Made by a program: the position numbers and the translations under genes. Positions 1 through 6,025 of a stretch of DNA of 8,933 nt are shown piece after piece. The DNA is from an uncultured Acidimicrobiaceae bacterium (GTDB taxonomy: Bacteria; Actinomycetota; Acidimicrobiia; Acidimicrobiales; Ilumatobacteraceae). The notes beneath the pieces are model-generated. The model had not been told where the DNA came from. It ran no database searches and worked only from the letters and a program-made list of their open reading frames with translations. The stretch covers positions 1 through 8,933 of the forward strand of contig CAIZMV010000082.1 of the NCBI GenBank assembly GCA_903934195.1, written 5' to 3'. Each line of letters starts with the position of its first letter. Position 1 is the stretch's first letter.

Positions 1-253
1 CTGCATCCAATACTTCATCTGTATCAAGACATGGTTGTTCGACATCTTCACGCAACACATTGACAAGCGGGAAAGGCTGAGTCATTGGGCCAACACCAGA
101 CAAATCAAGCGCGTCAATGTCACTGAAATGACCCATGACTTTGGCGAGTTGCTCGGTGAAGTGCACGACGTTGGCCTCGTCGATGTCGAGGCGTGCCAGA
201 CGAGCCACTTTGGCTACATCAGCTGCGGAAATGGGGGTACCAGAAGGGCTCAC
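1..253 (-). CDS. gatC: GatC, glutamyl-tRNA(Gln)/aspartyl-tRNA(Asn) amidotransferase subunit C (3' end cut off)
   Basis: This is the small subunit of the GatCAB complex, which converts misacylated Glu-tRNA(Gln) or Asp-tRNA(Asn) into the correct amidated tRNA in the cytoplasm; GatC stabilises the amidase GatA and bridges it to GatB. The 84 visible codons show the family pattern: an N-terminal VAKVARLARLDIDE helix (residues 13-26), the FTEQLAKVMGHF segment, then VNVLREDV near residue 64, the usual conserved 'LReD' region. The family is usually about 95-100 residues, so only the last dozen or so are missing beyond the left edge. The start is GTG at 251-253. It is fixed by an in-frame TGA only two codons upstream (260-262), and no ATG lies upstream of the first conserved helix. 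It follows the enoyl-CoA hydratase gene by 47 bases in the same direction, with gatA expected next outside the window. No clear Shine-Dalgarno sequence is seen. Confidence 0.93.
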   Translation of the reverse strand, partial: MSPSGTPISAADVAKVARLARLDIDEANVVHFTEQLAKVMGHFSDIDALDLSGVGPMTQPFPLVNVLREDVEQPCLDTDEVLDA

Positions 254-300
254 GGCTTCTCAGCCTACGAGCCTCTGATACGGAACGGCGAAAACGAAAC

Positions 301-1104
301 CTAGGCCTCTGGGTGAACAGGCGGAAATTCAGCCTGGCGCTTCTGAAGGAAGCTCTGAACACCCTCTTTAAAGTCCGACCGAGTGAACGACTTTTGCATT
401 AAAACGAGAGCGTCCTTACTTGCGGTTGCCACATCTTTGCCGTAGTCGGAATAGACCTGACGCTTCATAACCGCCATTGAAGACGGCGACACATTCATCG
501 CAAGATCTGATGCGTATGCAAGAACAACTTTCATGAGTTGATCAGCAGGAACAACTTTGTTCACCATTCCGATTTCGAGAGCTTCTTGCGCCATAACAAT
601 GCGGCTTGACATCATGAGGTCAAGTGCAGTTGCCTGACCAACAAGTCGTGGCAACACCCAAGAGATGCCGTACTCACCAATTAGTCCGCGCTTAGAAAAT
701 GCAACAGTGAACTTTGCAGTGTCTGCACAGAATCGCATGTCGCACATCAGTGCTTGCACCATGCCAAGGCCAGCCGCTGCACCATTGACTGCAGCGATGA
801 CGGGCTTTGGTAAACGAGTGATCTCGTCTTGCATACGACCTTCGACAATGCTTGGGCCGTCATCGTTCTTTGCAGTGTCGCCAGTTGGAATTGCTTGCAG
901 TGTTCCCATGTCTGCGCCAGCGCAGTAACCCTTGCCTGCACCTGTAACAACAATGACGCGCACTTTCGGATCTGCGTTTGCAGCATCGAGAGCAGCGAAA
1001 TATTCATTACCCATTCGACCTGTCCATGCGTTCAGACGATCAGGACGGTTAAAGGTGATGAGACCGATGCCGGGCTCTAGGACTTCATATAGACATTCAC
1101 TCAT
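301..1104 (-). CDS. Enoyl-CoA hydratase/isomerase family protein (crotonase fold)
   Basis: A 267-residue crotonase-superfamily enzyme of normal length, expected to act in the cytoplasm on an acyl-CoA (hydration or double-bond isomerisation). The two oxyanion-hole segments are present: GYCAGADM (59-66) and NGAAAGLG (107-114). The two catalytic glutamates of classical hydratases (rat Glu144 and Glu164) align with non-acidic residues here (around V116 and F136). Instead there is a glutamate, E144, in GLIGEYGISW (140-149). It aligns with the catalytic Asp of PaaG-type isomerases, whose local sequence AFSKxGLIPD and C-terminal KEGVxxFLxKR this protein also resembles. This suggests an isomerase-like or specialised hydratase role, but the substrate cannot be named. 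The ATG overlaps the end of lgt by eight bases, so translation is probably coupled. No gene for fatty-acid activation or other beta-oxidation steps is adjacent. Family assignment is firm; exact reaction is not. Confidence 0.9.
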   Translation of the reverse strand: MSECLYEVLEPGIGLITFNRPDRLNAWTGRMGNEYFAALDAANADPKVRVIVVTGAGKGYCAGADMGTLQAIPTGDTAKNDDGPSIVEGRMQDEITRLPKPVIAAVNGAAAGLGMVQALMCDMRFCADTAKFTVAFSKRGLIGEYGISWVLPRLVGQATALDLMMSSRIVMAQEALEIGMVNKVVPADQLMKVVLAYASDLAMNVSPSSMAVMKRQVYSDYGKDVATASKDALVLMQKSFTRSDFKEGVQSFLQKRQAEFPPVHPEA

Positions 1105-1939
1105 GGTCTAGAACCGTAGACGCTTCAGGGGTCTCCTGAGAACGCAGACGATCAACTGCCAAAAACAGGACTGCCGCTACGAATACCCCGATGGCCACCC
1201 ACTGGTTCAAGCGCATCCCGCCAACATTGTGACTGGCATCAATTCGAATGCTCTCTGTTCCGAACCGAAGCACGGTGTAGCCCGCTACGTACCAAGCAAA
1301 TAAACGACCACGGGCCGGGTTGATGCGTCGCTCGAGACGAATCAATAGCCATGCCAACACCACGCACCCAACTGACTCATAGAGAAAGGTTGGGTGAAAA
1401 GTTGTACCAGCCGCATACCCAGCCTTCACTGCAACATTGTTCGATACTTCTAATGCCCACGGCAACGTTGTGGGTCGTCCAAACAACTCTTGGTTAAACC
1501 AATTGCCCCACCGACCAATTGCCTGCGCAATTGCAATGGCAGGTGCAGCACACGAAATAATCCACCATGCATCAAGACCGCGTTTGTGTGCACACCACCA
1601 GCCAACTGCAACTCCAAGAGTGACTCCGCCCCAAATACCTAGGCCACCTTGCCAAATCTTTATGGCATCAAACCACTGACCTTGGAATCGCTCATAGTCC
1701 GTAAGCACGTGATACGCCCGACCACCGATTACGCCGGCAGGAACAGCCCACATTGCGATGGAAGAGATGTCCTCTGTTGTGCCGACGCCCTTGTTTTCGG
1801 CGCGACGCCCAGCAATGCGAACTGCAACAATGACGCCAATTGCAATCATTAATCCGTATGCATTGAGACGCAGTGGTCCGAGATGAATCGAACCAGAAGA
1901 TGGGCTCGGAATTACTGCAAGAAGAAAACTAAGTGTCAT
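1097..1939 (-). CDS. lgt: Lgt, phosphatidylglycerol--prolipoprotein diacylglyceryl transferase
   Basis: Membrane enzyme that performs the first step of lipoprotein maturation: it transfers diacylglycerol from phosphatidylglycerol to the lipobox cysteine of prolipoproteins. The 280 residues include the Lgt signature GRWGNWFNQE (142-151), the HPTFLYES segment (182-189) and RFGTESIR (225-232), which hold the arginines equivalent to E. coli R143 and R239. The N-terminus (IPSP, then GPLRLNAYGL) matches the usual family start, supporting the ATG at 1939. Several hydrophobic segments (about 28-42, 62-76, 98-115, 124-140, 188-200, 215-224 and 246-262) fit the seven-helix topology. The position of E. 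coli His103 is tryptophan (W103 in GGLGIWGG), as I recall for other actinobacterial Lgt proteins. Its ATG overlaps the stop of the upstream esterase gene (ATGA), and its end overlaps the enoyl-CoA hydratase start. No Shine-Dalgarno is visible, which fits coupled translation. Confidence 0.96.
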   Translation of the reverse strand: MTLSFLLAVIPSPSSGSIHLGPLRLNAYGLMIAIGVIVAVRIAGRRAENKGVGTTEDISSIAMWAVPAGVIGGRAYHVLTDYERFQGQWFDAIKIWQGGLGIWGGVTLGVAVGWWCAHKRGLDAWWIISCAAPAIAIAQAIGRWGNWFNQELFGRPTTLPWALEVSNNVAVKAGYAAGTTFHPTFLYESVGCVVLAWLLIRLERRINPARGRLFAWYVAGYTVLRFGTESIRIDASHNVGGMRLNQWVAIGVFVAAVLFLAVDRLRSQETPEASTVLDHE

Positions 1940-2694
1940 GCGGTGACGCGGTGCACGAATGCAACAGCACCCGCAAAGATGATGTCTTTGTCGTAGTCCT
2001 GAGTTGCAACGTGATAACTGCGTTCAAGCATTACGCGTTCTACAGGGCCGCCGTACGTTGCAGCTACCGCATCACTGTCACTTGGTTGCACAACATGGTC
2101 TTGTACTGAGGTGTACAGCAACATTGGCATCTTGATTGACGGGTAACGAGGCGCAAGCGGCGCAAGACCCTCAGACAAGAATGATTTCATTGCAGCAAGT
2201 GGTGTTCCGGCATATGCAGTCTCATGAACATTCGGATCTGCGATGTCTGAACCAATGCCATCCATTGTGACTGTGCCGCCATCAATCATTCCCTGCAACA
2301 TGTCGATTACTTCTGATGGTTGCGGTTGCGTCGCAGGGTTTATGCACACAATGCCAAGAGCTTCTGGGTGTTGCGCTGCCATCCACAATGTCAATGCACC
2401 GCCCATCGATAAACCCATCACCACAATTTTCTTTGCGCGCTGTGAAAGAACTTGGTATGCCTTCTCAGCGTCTCCGCTCCAATCAGCCCACCGAGTTGGA
2501 ATCATGTCTTCAATCGCAGTGCCATGGCCTGCAAGTTGTGGAAGTTCGACATGGAAACCTGCGGCCGCGCATGCCTCAGCAAGCCCACGCATAGAACCTG
2601 GGTTGCCAGTGAACCCGTGGAGGACGAGCACTCCGACATCGCCATTGCCATTATGAGAGAAAGCCTCTGCTCCTGGAATTGTTGGTGCTGTCAT
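1936..2694 (-). CDS. Alpha/beta hydrolase, monoacylglycerol lipase / carboxylesterase (Est30-like)
   Basis: A 252-residue serine hydrolase of the alpha/beta fold, probably cytoplasmic since no signal peptide is seen. The oxyanion-hole motif HGFTG is at 26-30, the nucleophile elbow GLSMGG at 94-99 (Ser96), the acid in SVQDHVV at Asp199 and the catalytic histidine in RSYHVATQDYDKD at His228. The last stretch closely resembles, from memory, the SYHVATLDYD segment of the Bacillus H257 monoacylglycerol lipase and the equivalent part of Geobacillus Est30. The likely role is release of fatty acids from monoacylglycerols or short esters. The start at 2694 is supported by a strong Shine-Dalgarno (AAAGGA) seven bases upstream. 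The gene follows the ferredoxin by 21 bases and overlaps lgt by four. It could supply lipid turnover products relevant to lgt or the acyl-CoA enzyme next door, but that link is inference from order alone. Confidence 0.9.
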   Translation of the reverse strand: MTAPTIPGAEAFSHNGNGDVGVLVLHGFTGNPGSMRGLAEACAAAGFHVELPQLAGHGTAIEDMIPTRWADWSGDAEKAYQVLSQRAKKIVVMGLSMGGALTLWMAAQHPEALGIVCINPATQPQPSEVIDMLQGMIDGGTVTMDGIGSDIADPNVHETAYAGTPLAAMKSFLSEGLAPLAPRYPSIKMPMLLYTSVQDHVVQPSDSDAVAATYGGPVERVMLERSYHVATQDYDKDIIFAGAVAFVHRVTA

Positions 2695-2701
2695 GGTGAC
2701 G

Positions 2702-2707
2702 TCCTTT
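2702..2707 (-). promoter_or_regulatory. Shine-Dalgarno sequence of the esterase gene
   Basis: On the minus strand AAAGGA precedes the esterase ATG by seven bases, within the short spacer after the ferredoxin stop. It is the clearest ribosome binding site in the window and fixes the start of the downstream gene. Most other starts here lack one. Confidence 0.75.
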
Positions 2708-2715
2708 CGTTCGAA

Positions 2716-3027
2716 CTAATCGTAGGGGTCATTGTCAGAGAGGGGTTGTTCCCACCATTCGGCGGGCACTTCAGAATCTTCCCACTCTGGAAATGGATAA
2801 ATACAGTTCACGGGGCAGACCGGAAGACACTTATCGCATCCGCTGCACAGTTCCGGAATGATCACCACATCGGCACCAACATTGAAGATGGCGCCTAATT
2901 GCGGGGGGCAATGGCGAAGGCATGCATCACAATTGATGCACTCAGACATCTCGATGCGCATCGGAGCAAGTTTCCACTTCGGATTTCGCTCGTGAGTCTC
3001 AATGCGCTCGGTCCGTGTGCCTGTCAT
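2716..3027 (-). CDS. 2[4Fe-4S] ferredoxin
   Basis: A 103-residue low-potential electron carrier of the cytoplasm. It has two CxxCxxCxxxCP motifs: C30, C33, C36, C40 and C61, C64, C67, C71. In known ferredoxins of this type three cysteines of each motif plus the fourth of the other bind one [4Fe-4S] cluster, so two clusters are expected. An extra cysteine, C75 (CPVNC), resembles the CPVDC seen in some other ferredoxins. The cluster domain is preceded by about 27 mostly polar residues and followed by an acidic, tryptophan-containing tail (80-103), so the protein is longer than the minimal 55-60 residue form. The start ATG is directly preceded by an in-frame TAG. The redox partner is not apparent: none of the neighbouring enzymes is an obvious ferredoxin user. 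It is the first gene of the leftward set and appears to be read from a leaderless message. Confidence 0.92.
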   Translation of the reverse strand: MTGTRTERIETHERNPKWKLAPMRIEMSECINCDACLRHCPPQLGAIFNVGADVVIIPELCSGCDKCLPVCPVNCIYPFPEWEDSEVPAEWWEQPLSDNDPYD

Positions 3028-3034
3028 CTAGTTC

Positions 3035-3063
3035 ATTGTAGGTGAGACCATTGGCACGGCCAT
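3035..3063 (-). promoter_or_regulatory. Putative promoter of the leftward (ferredoxin-esterase-lgt) unit
   Basis: On the minus strand a near-consensus -10 box TACAAT lies at 3040-3035, seven bases before the ferredoxin ATG. Transcription would then begin at the A of the start codon and give a leaderless message, which fits the lack of any Shine-Dalgarno there. The -35 region at the usual 17-base spacing (ATGGCC, 3063-3058) is weak. The -10 box is seen directly; its use is inferred. Confidence 0.5.
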
Positions 3064-3073
3064 GACGGGGAGT

Positions 3074-3102
3074 TTGACCCGAGGCGCAGATACTGGTGGA
3101 CT
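3074..3102 (+). promoter_or_regulatory. Possible promoter of the rightward (M48 protease-heme) unit
   Basis: A good -35 hexamer, TTGACC, is at 3074-3079. At 17-base spacing the -10 position holds only TGGACT (3097-3102), a weak match; GATACT (3089-3094) is a better -10 match but would sit too close to this -35 box. Either use would put the start of transcription within about ten bases of the protease ATG at 3111, so a very short leader or none is likely. The two outward promoters share this 83-base spacer. Confidence 0.3.
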
Positions 3103-3110
3103 AGGTATCC

Positions 3111-4025
3111 ATGGCCCGCGCTGATCAACTCAAACGACAACGCAAGATTGATGGATACGCGGTCGCTGCCATTGCGCCGGTCATTGCGCTGATACCAGCC
3201 TGGCTTATTGCCGTTGCCGCATTCTGGTGGGTGTTCGTGCAGTTCTATTACGTGTCGTTTGCCCTCTTTGCATCCGCGTTGTTCTTTTCTGGTGGCCTGC
3301 TCTTCGTTCGTCCCATTCAACGACTAGCTCTTCAACGGTTGCTCGGCGCACGAACACCAACAAGAGCCGAGCGCGACACGTTGCAACGTTCATGGCACAT
3401 CGTGGCGCAAGCAAATCACATTCCTCCAGGAAAGTTTGTGCTTGCTGTTGCAGATTCAGAGGACTTGAATGCATTTGCTTCGGGCGGTCACCTAGTTGTC
3501 GTATCAAGTTGGGCCATCGAGAACTTGTCTCAAGACAACCTCAGCGGAGTTCTCGCTCATGAACTAAGTCACCATCTGGGAATGCACACCATTGCTCTGA
3601 CTATTGGACAGTGGTTAACAATCCCCATTGTGTTGCTCGCCAAAATTGGTTTCCTTTTGCAGAATGTTTCTCATGCAGCAACTGATGTGTTCATCACAAA
3701 ATCATCCCTAGGTTCTTTTGTTGGAAAAACACTGACCGGCTTCATCACAATTATTTCCTTGCTCTTTCTTTCAATGATCACTGTTTCGCAATACATCGGT
3801 AATGCAGTTGGCAAGGGCGCAGAATTCAAGGCGGATGAAACAGTTGTCGCCATGGGATTTGGTCGTCAACTTCTGAACGCACTTCGCATCGTGGTGGAAC
3901 AAGGCCAGGGCGAGAGATCTTCTCAATGGAAAGACCGTCTCATCACTGCCCACCCCCCTGCTCGCACCCGAATTGCCCGCATAGATGCTCAACTACGCCA
4001 AATGCCTCGGGGTAAGCACCGATAG
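3111..4025 (+). CDS. M48-family membrane zinc metalloprotease (HtpX-like)
   Basis: A 304-residue integral membrane protease. Two hydrophobic segments near the N-terminus (about 18-40 and 45-66) are followed by a soluble domain with the zinc motif HELSHH (150-155: His150, Glu151, His154). Two more hydrophobic stretches (about 160-185 and 207-228) follow, then the third zinc ligand Glu238 in AEFKAD (237-242), and finally an HPPARTRIARID motif (281-292) typical of M48 proteins near the end. This layout is that of HtpX, which cleaves misfolded or damaged membrane proteins with the active site on the cytoplasmic side. Length fits the family (about 280-300), but overall similarity to E. coli HtpX looks moderate, so I leave the symbol blank. 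It is the first gene of the rightward set, 36 bases before hemE, and probably shares its transcript. No clear Shine-Dalgarno is seen. Confidence 0.92.
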   Translation: MARADQLKRQRKIDGYAVAAIAPVIALIPAWLIAVAAFWWVFVQFYYVSFALFASALFFSGGLLFVRPIQRLALQRLLGARTPTRAERDTLQRSWHIVAQANHIPPGKFVLAVADSEDLNAFASGGHLVVVSSWAIENLSQDNLSGVLAHELSHHLGMHTIALTIGQWLTIPIVLLAKIGFLLQNVSHAATDVFITKSSLGSFVGKTLTGFITIISLLFLSMITVSQYIGNAVGKGAEFKADETVVAMGFGRQLLNALRIVVEQGQGERSSQWKDRLITAHPPARTRIARIDAQLRQMPRGKHR

Positions 4026-4044
4026 CGTGAAACCCATGACGCGC

Positions 4045-4050
4045 AAGGGA
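4045..4050 (+). promoter_or_regulatory. Shine-Dalgarno-like sequence of hemE
   Basis: AAGGGA lies 11 bases before the hemE ATG at 4062, in the 36-base spacer after the protease gene. The spacing is longer than ideal, so initiation here may be modest. No hairpin or terminator is visible in the spacer, which fits readthrough from the protease gene. Confidence 0.45.
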
Positions 4051-4061
4051 ACAACTACCTC

Positions 4062-5099
4062 ATGACAAGCCTCCCGAATGACCCCTTTCTTGCCGCTGCT
4101 CGTGGAAAGCAGGCCACCCATACTCCTGTCTGGTTCATGCGCCAAGCCGGACGCAGTCTTCCCGAATACAAAGCATTGCGCGGCGAAGGAAGCATCCTTG
4201 ACGCGATCAAGAAGCCGGAACTTGCAGCTGAGTTCACATTGCAACCCGTTCGTCGTCACAACGTTGATGCGGCAGTTCTCTACTCAGACATTGTTGTACC
4301 AGCGCACGCAGTTGGTTTCGGAATTGATGTTGCTCCCGGTACTGGCCCCGTAGCGCCATCACCACTTCGTTCACGTAGTGACCTTGCCCGCCTTCGCCCA
4401 TTGCATCACGAAGATATTCATTACGTCACAGACACTGTTCTCGCATTAGTGAAGGAACTGAAAGTGCCTCTTCTGGCATTTGCGGGCGCACCTTTTACAG
4501 TTGCTAGCTATCTCATTGAAGGACGACCAAGTCGTACATACCAAAACACAAAGCGATTGATGCGCGAAGATGAAGTGTTGTGGCATGACGTAATGGAACA
4601 CCTCGCACAACATTCTGTTGAATTCATCTCTGCACAACTTTCAGCTGGTGCAGAAGCATTTCAATTGTTTGATTCATGGGCTGGTGCACTATCTCGCAAC
4701 GACTACGACAAATATGTGAAGCCCCACACAACATCAGTGTTCTCACAATTAGCTGAACGTCACCCTGGTGTTGCTGGTATTCACTACGGAATCGGATGCG
4801 ATCATTTGTTGGAATCAATGAACACAGTCGGCAATGCAATCATTGGTCTCGACTGGAGAACTTCAATTCGCAATGCACGTACTCGCCTTGGCGCAGACAC
4901 TGTTGTGCAAGGAAACCTTGACCCGGCTCTTGTGTTGGCAGGTTCTTCCATTGCACTTTCTGGTGCAGAAGCAGTTCTTGCAGACAACGCAGGGCACGCT
5001 GGCCACATCTTCAACCTCGGTCACGGGGTACAACCAGACACAGACCCCAGTGTTCTCACAGACATTGTGGCCTACGTTCACGAAAAGACAAAAAAATGA
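4062..5099 (+). CDS. hemE: HemE, uroporphyrinogen III decarboxylase
   Basis: Cytoplasmic enzyme that removes four acetate carboxyl groups from uroporphyrinogen III to give coproporphyrinogen III, with no cofactor. The 345-residue length is normal for the family. The first signature PVWFMRQAGRSLPEY is at 22-36, the essential aspartate at D76 (YSDI), and the second signature, FAGAPFTVASYLIEG, at 140-154 with the conserved tyrosine Y150. S205 (LFDSWAG) and H321 (NLGHGVQPDTDP) match known substrate-binding positions of human UroD. The chosen ATG gives the usual short N-terminus (DPFLAAARG) before the first signature. Its stop overlaps the hemH start (ATGA), so the two are translationally coupled in a hemE-hemH-hemY operon. 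Earlier heme genes (hemA, L, B, C, D) are not in the window. Confidence 0.97.
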   Translation: MTSLPNDPFLAAARGKQATHTPVWFMRQAGRSLPEYKALRGEGSILDAIKKPELAAEFTLQPVRRHNVDAAVLYSDIVVPAHAVGFGIDVAPGTGPVAPSPLRSRSDLARLRPLHHEDIHYVTDTVLALVKELKVPLLAFAGAPFTVASYLIEGRPSRTYQNTKRLMREDEVLWHDVMEHLAQHSVEFISAQLSAGAEAFQLFDSWAGALSRNDYDKYVKPHTTSVFSQLAERHPGVAGIHYGIGCDHLLESMNTVGNAIIGLDWRTSIRNARTRLGADTVVQGNLDPALVLAGSSIALSGAEAVLADNAGHAGHIFNLGHGVQPDTDPSVLTDIVAYVHEKTKK

Positions 5100-6025
5100 G
5101 TAACTCATCTCGAACTGCAGTGATGTTGATGGCGTATGGCACGCCACGCACCAAAGAAGAAATCTTGCCGTACTACACAGACATTCGTCGTGGGCGCGCA
5201 CCTACTGATGAACAACTGAACGATCTCATCGCACGATACGAAGCAATTGGCGGCTTGTCTCCGTTAAAGCAGCTCACAGAAGCACAACGCGATGCGCTGC
5301 AAGAACAACTTGACCTCATTAATCCTGGTCACTACCAAGTCTTTCTTGGTCTGAAACATGCAACGCCATTTATTGAGGAATCAGTTGCAGAAGTTGCAGC
5401 CCTTGGTTTCACACGCATTATCTGCCTAGTGCTGGCACCGCACTATTCAACATATTCAATTGGCCAATACACAGACCGGGTACGTGCAGCCGCTGCACCG
5501 CACAACATTGAAGTTCGTGCTGTTGAAACGTGGGCACGTGAAGATGCATTCATTGATTTTCTGGCTTCGGATCTGCGGACAAAGTTGTCACAAATGCCGG
5601 AACGCACAAAAGTTTTGTTCACAGCACACTCGTTGCCACAACGAATCATCGACGCTGGTGATCCGTATCCGGAAGAACTTCGCGCGACTGCAGAACTCGT
5701 TGCTAGGAAGGCAGAACTAACCCGTTGGTCGCAATGGTCTATTGCGTGGCAATCTGCGGGACGCACACCTGAACCGTGGATTGGCCCAGACATCCTTGCT
5801 GTGATTGATCAGATGGCAACTATGCGCGACACCGATGAATCAGTTGATGGCATTGTGGTTTGTGCGTGTGGTTTCGTTGCAGACCACCTTGAAGTTCTTT
5901 ACGACCTTGATCTTGAAGCATCTCAACGAGCAGCTTCATACGGCATGGCGTTTGCTCGCACCGCGTGCGTCAATAGTGACTCATTGGTCATGGCTGCGCT
6001 TGCTCGTAGACTCATCACTGCATGA
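5096..6025 (+). CDS. hemH: HemH/CpfC, coproporphyrin III ferrochelatase
   Basis: Inserts Fe2+ into coproporphyrin III to give coproheme in the coproporphyrin-dependent heme pathway. The 309 residues follow the soluble Bacillus subtilis enzyme (310 aa) closely from memory: VMLMAYGTP (9-17; Y14 matches Bacillus Tyr13), YYTDIRRGRAP (26-36), RYEAIGGLSPL (47-57), GLKHATPFIEE (85-95), and the catalytic residues H178 (AHSLP) and E265 (GFVADHLEVLYDLD). There is no C-terminal membrane anchor. The C-terminal cysteine cluster that binds [2Fe-2S] in many actinobacterial and animal ferrochelatases is also missing: the protein stops about 18 residues after C291. Unusually, CAC (256-258) replaces the Val-Pro-Val seen just before GFVADH in the Bacillus enzyme. 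The start overlaps the hemE stop (ATGA) and the end overlaps the hemY start (ATGA). No Shine-Dalgarno is visible. Confidence 0.95.
   Translation: MSNSSRTAVMLMAYGTPRTKEEILPYYTDIRRGRAPTDEQLNDLIARYEAIGGLSPLKQLTEAQRDALQEQLDLINPGHYQVFLGLKHATPFIEESVAEVAALGFTRIICLVLAPHYSTYSIGQYTDRVRAAAAPHNIEVRAVETWAREDAFIDFLASDLRTKLSQMPERTKVLFTAHSLPQRIIDAGDPYPEELRATAELVARKAELTRWSQWSIAWQSAGRTPEPWIGPDILAVIDQMATMRDTDESVDGIVVCACGFVADHLEVLYDLDLEASQRAASYGMAFARTACVNSDSLVMAALARRLITA

Noticed and set aside
35..304. 89-codon plus-strand frame at the left edge
   Set aside because: It is antisense to gatC, whose GTG start and conserved residues are clear on the minus strand.
2452..2898. 148-codon open frame on the plus strand across the esterase and ferredoxin genes
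   Set aside because: It lies antisense to two genes with clear catalytic and cluster motifs, has a low-complexity composition, no recognisable domain and crosses the intergenic spacer; it is a shadow frame.
3028..3110. Operator or riboswitch in the divergent spacer
   Set aside because: Apart from -10/-35-like boxes I see no convincing palindrome or structured leader; 83 bases holding two promoters leave no room for a riboswitch.
4026..4061. Terminator between the protease gene and hemE
   Set aside because: No stem followed by a T run is present; the spacer looks like a simple operon junction.
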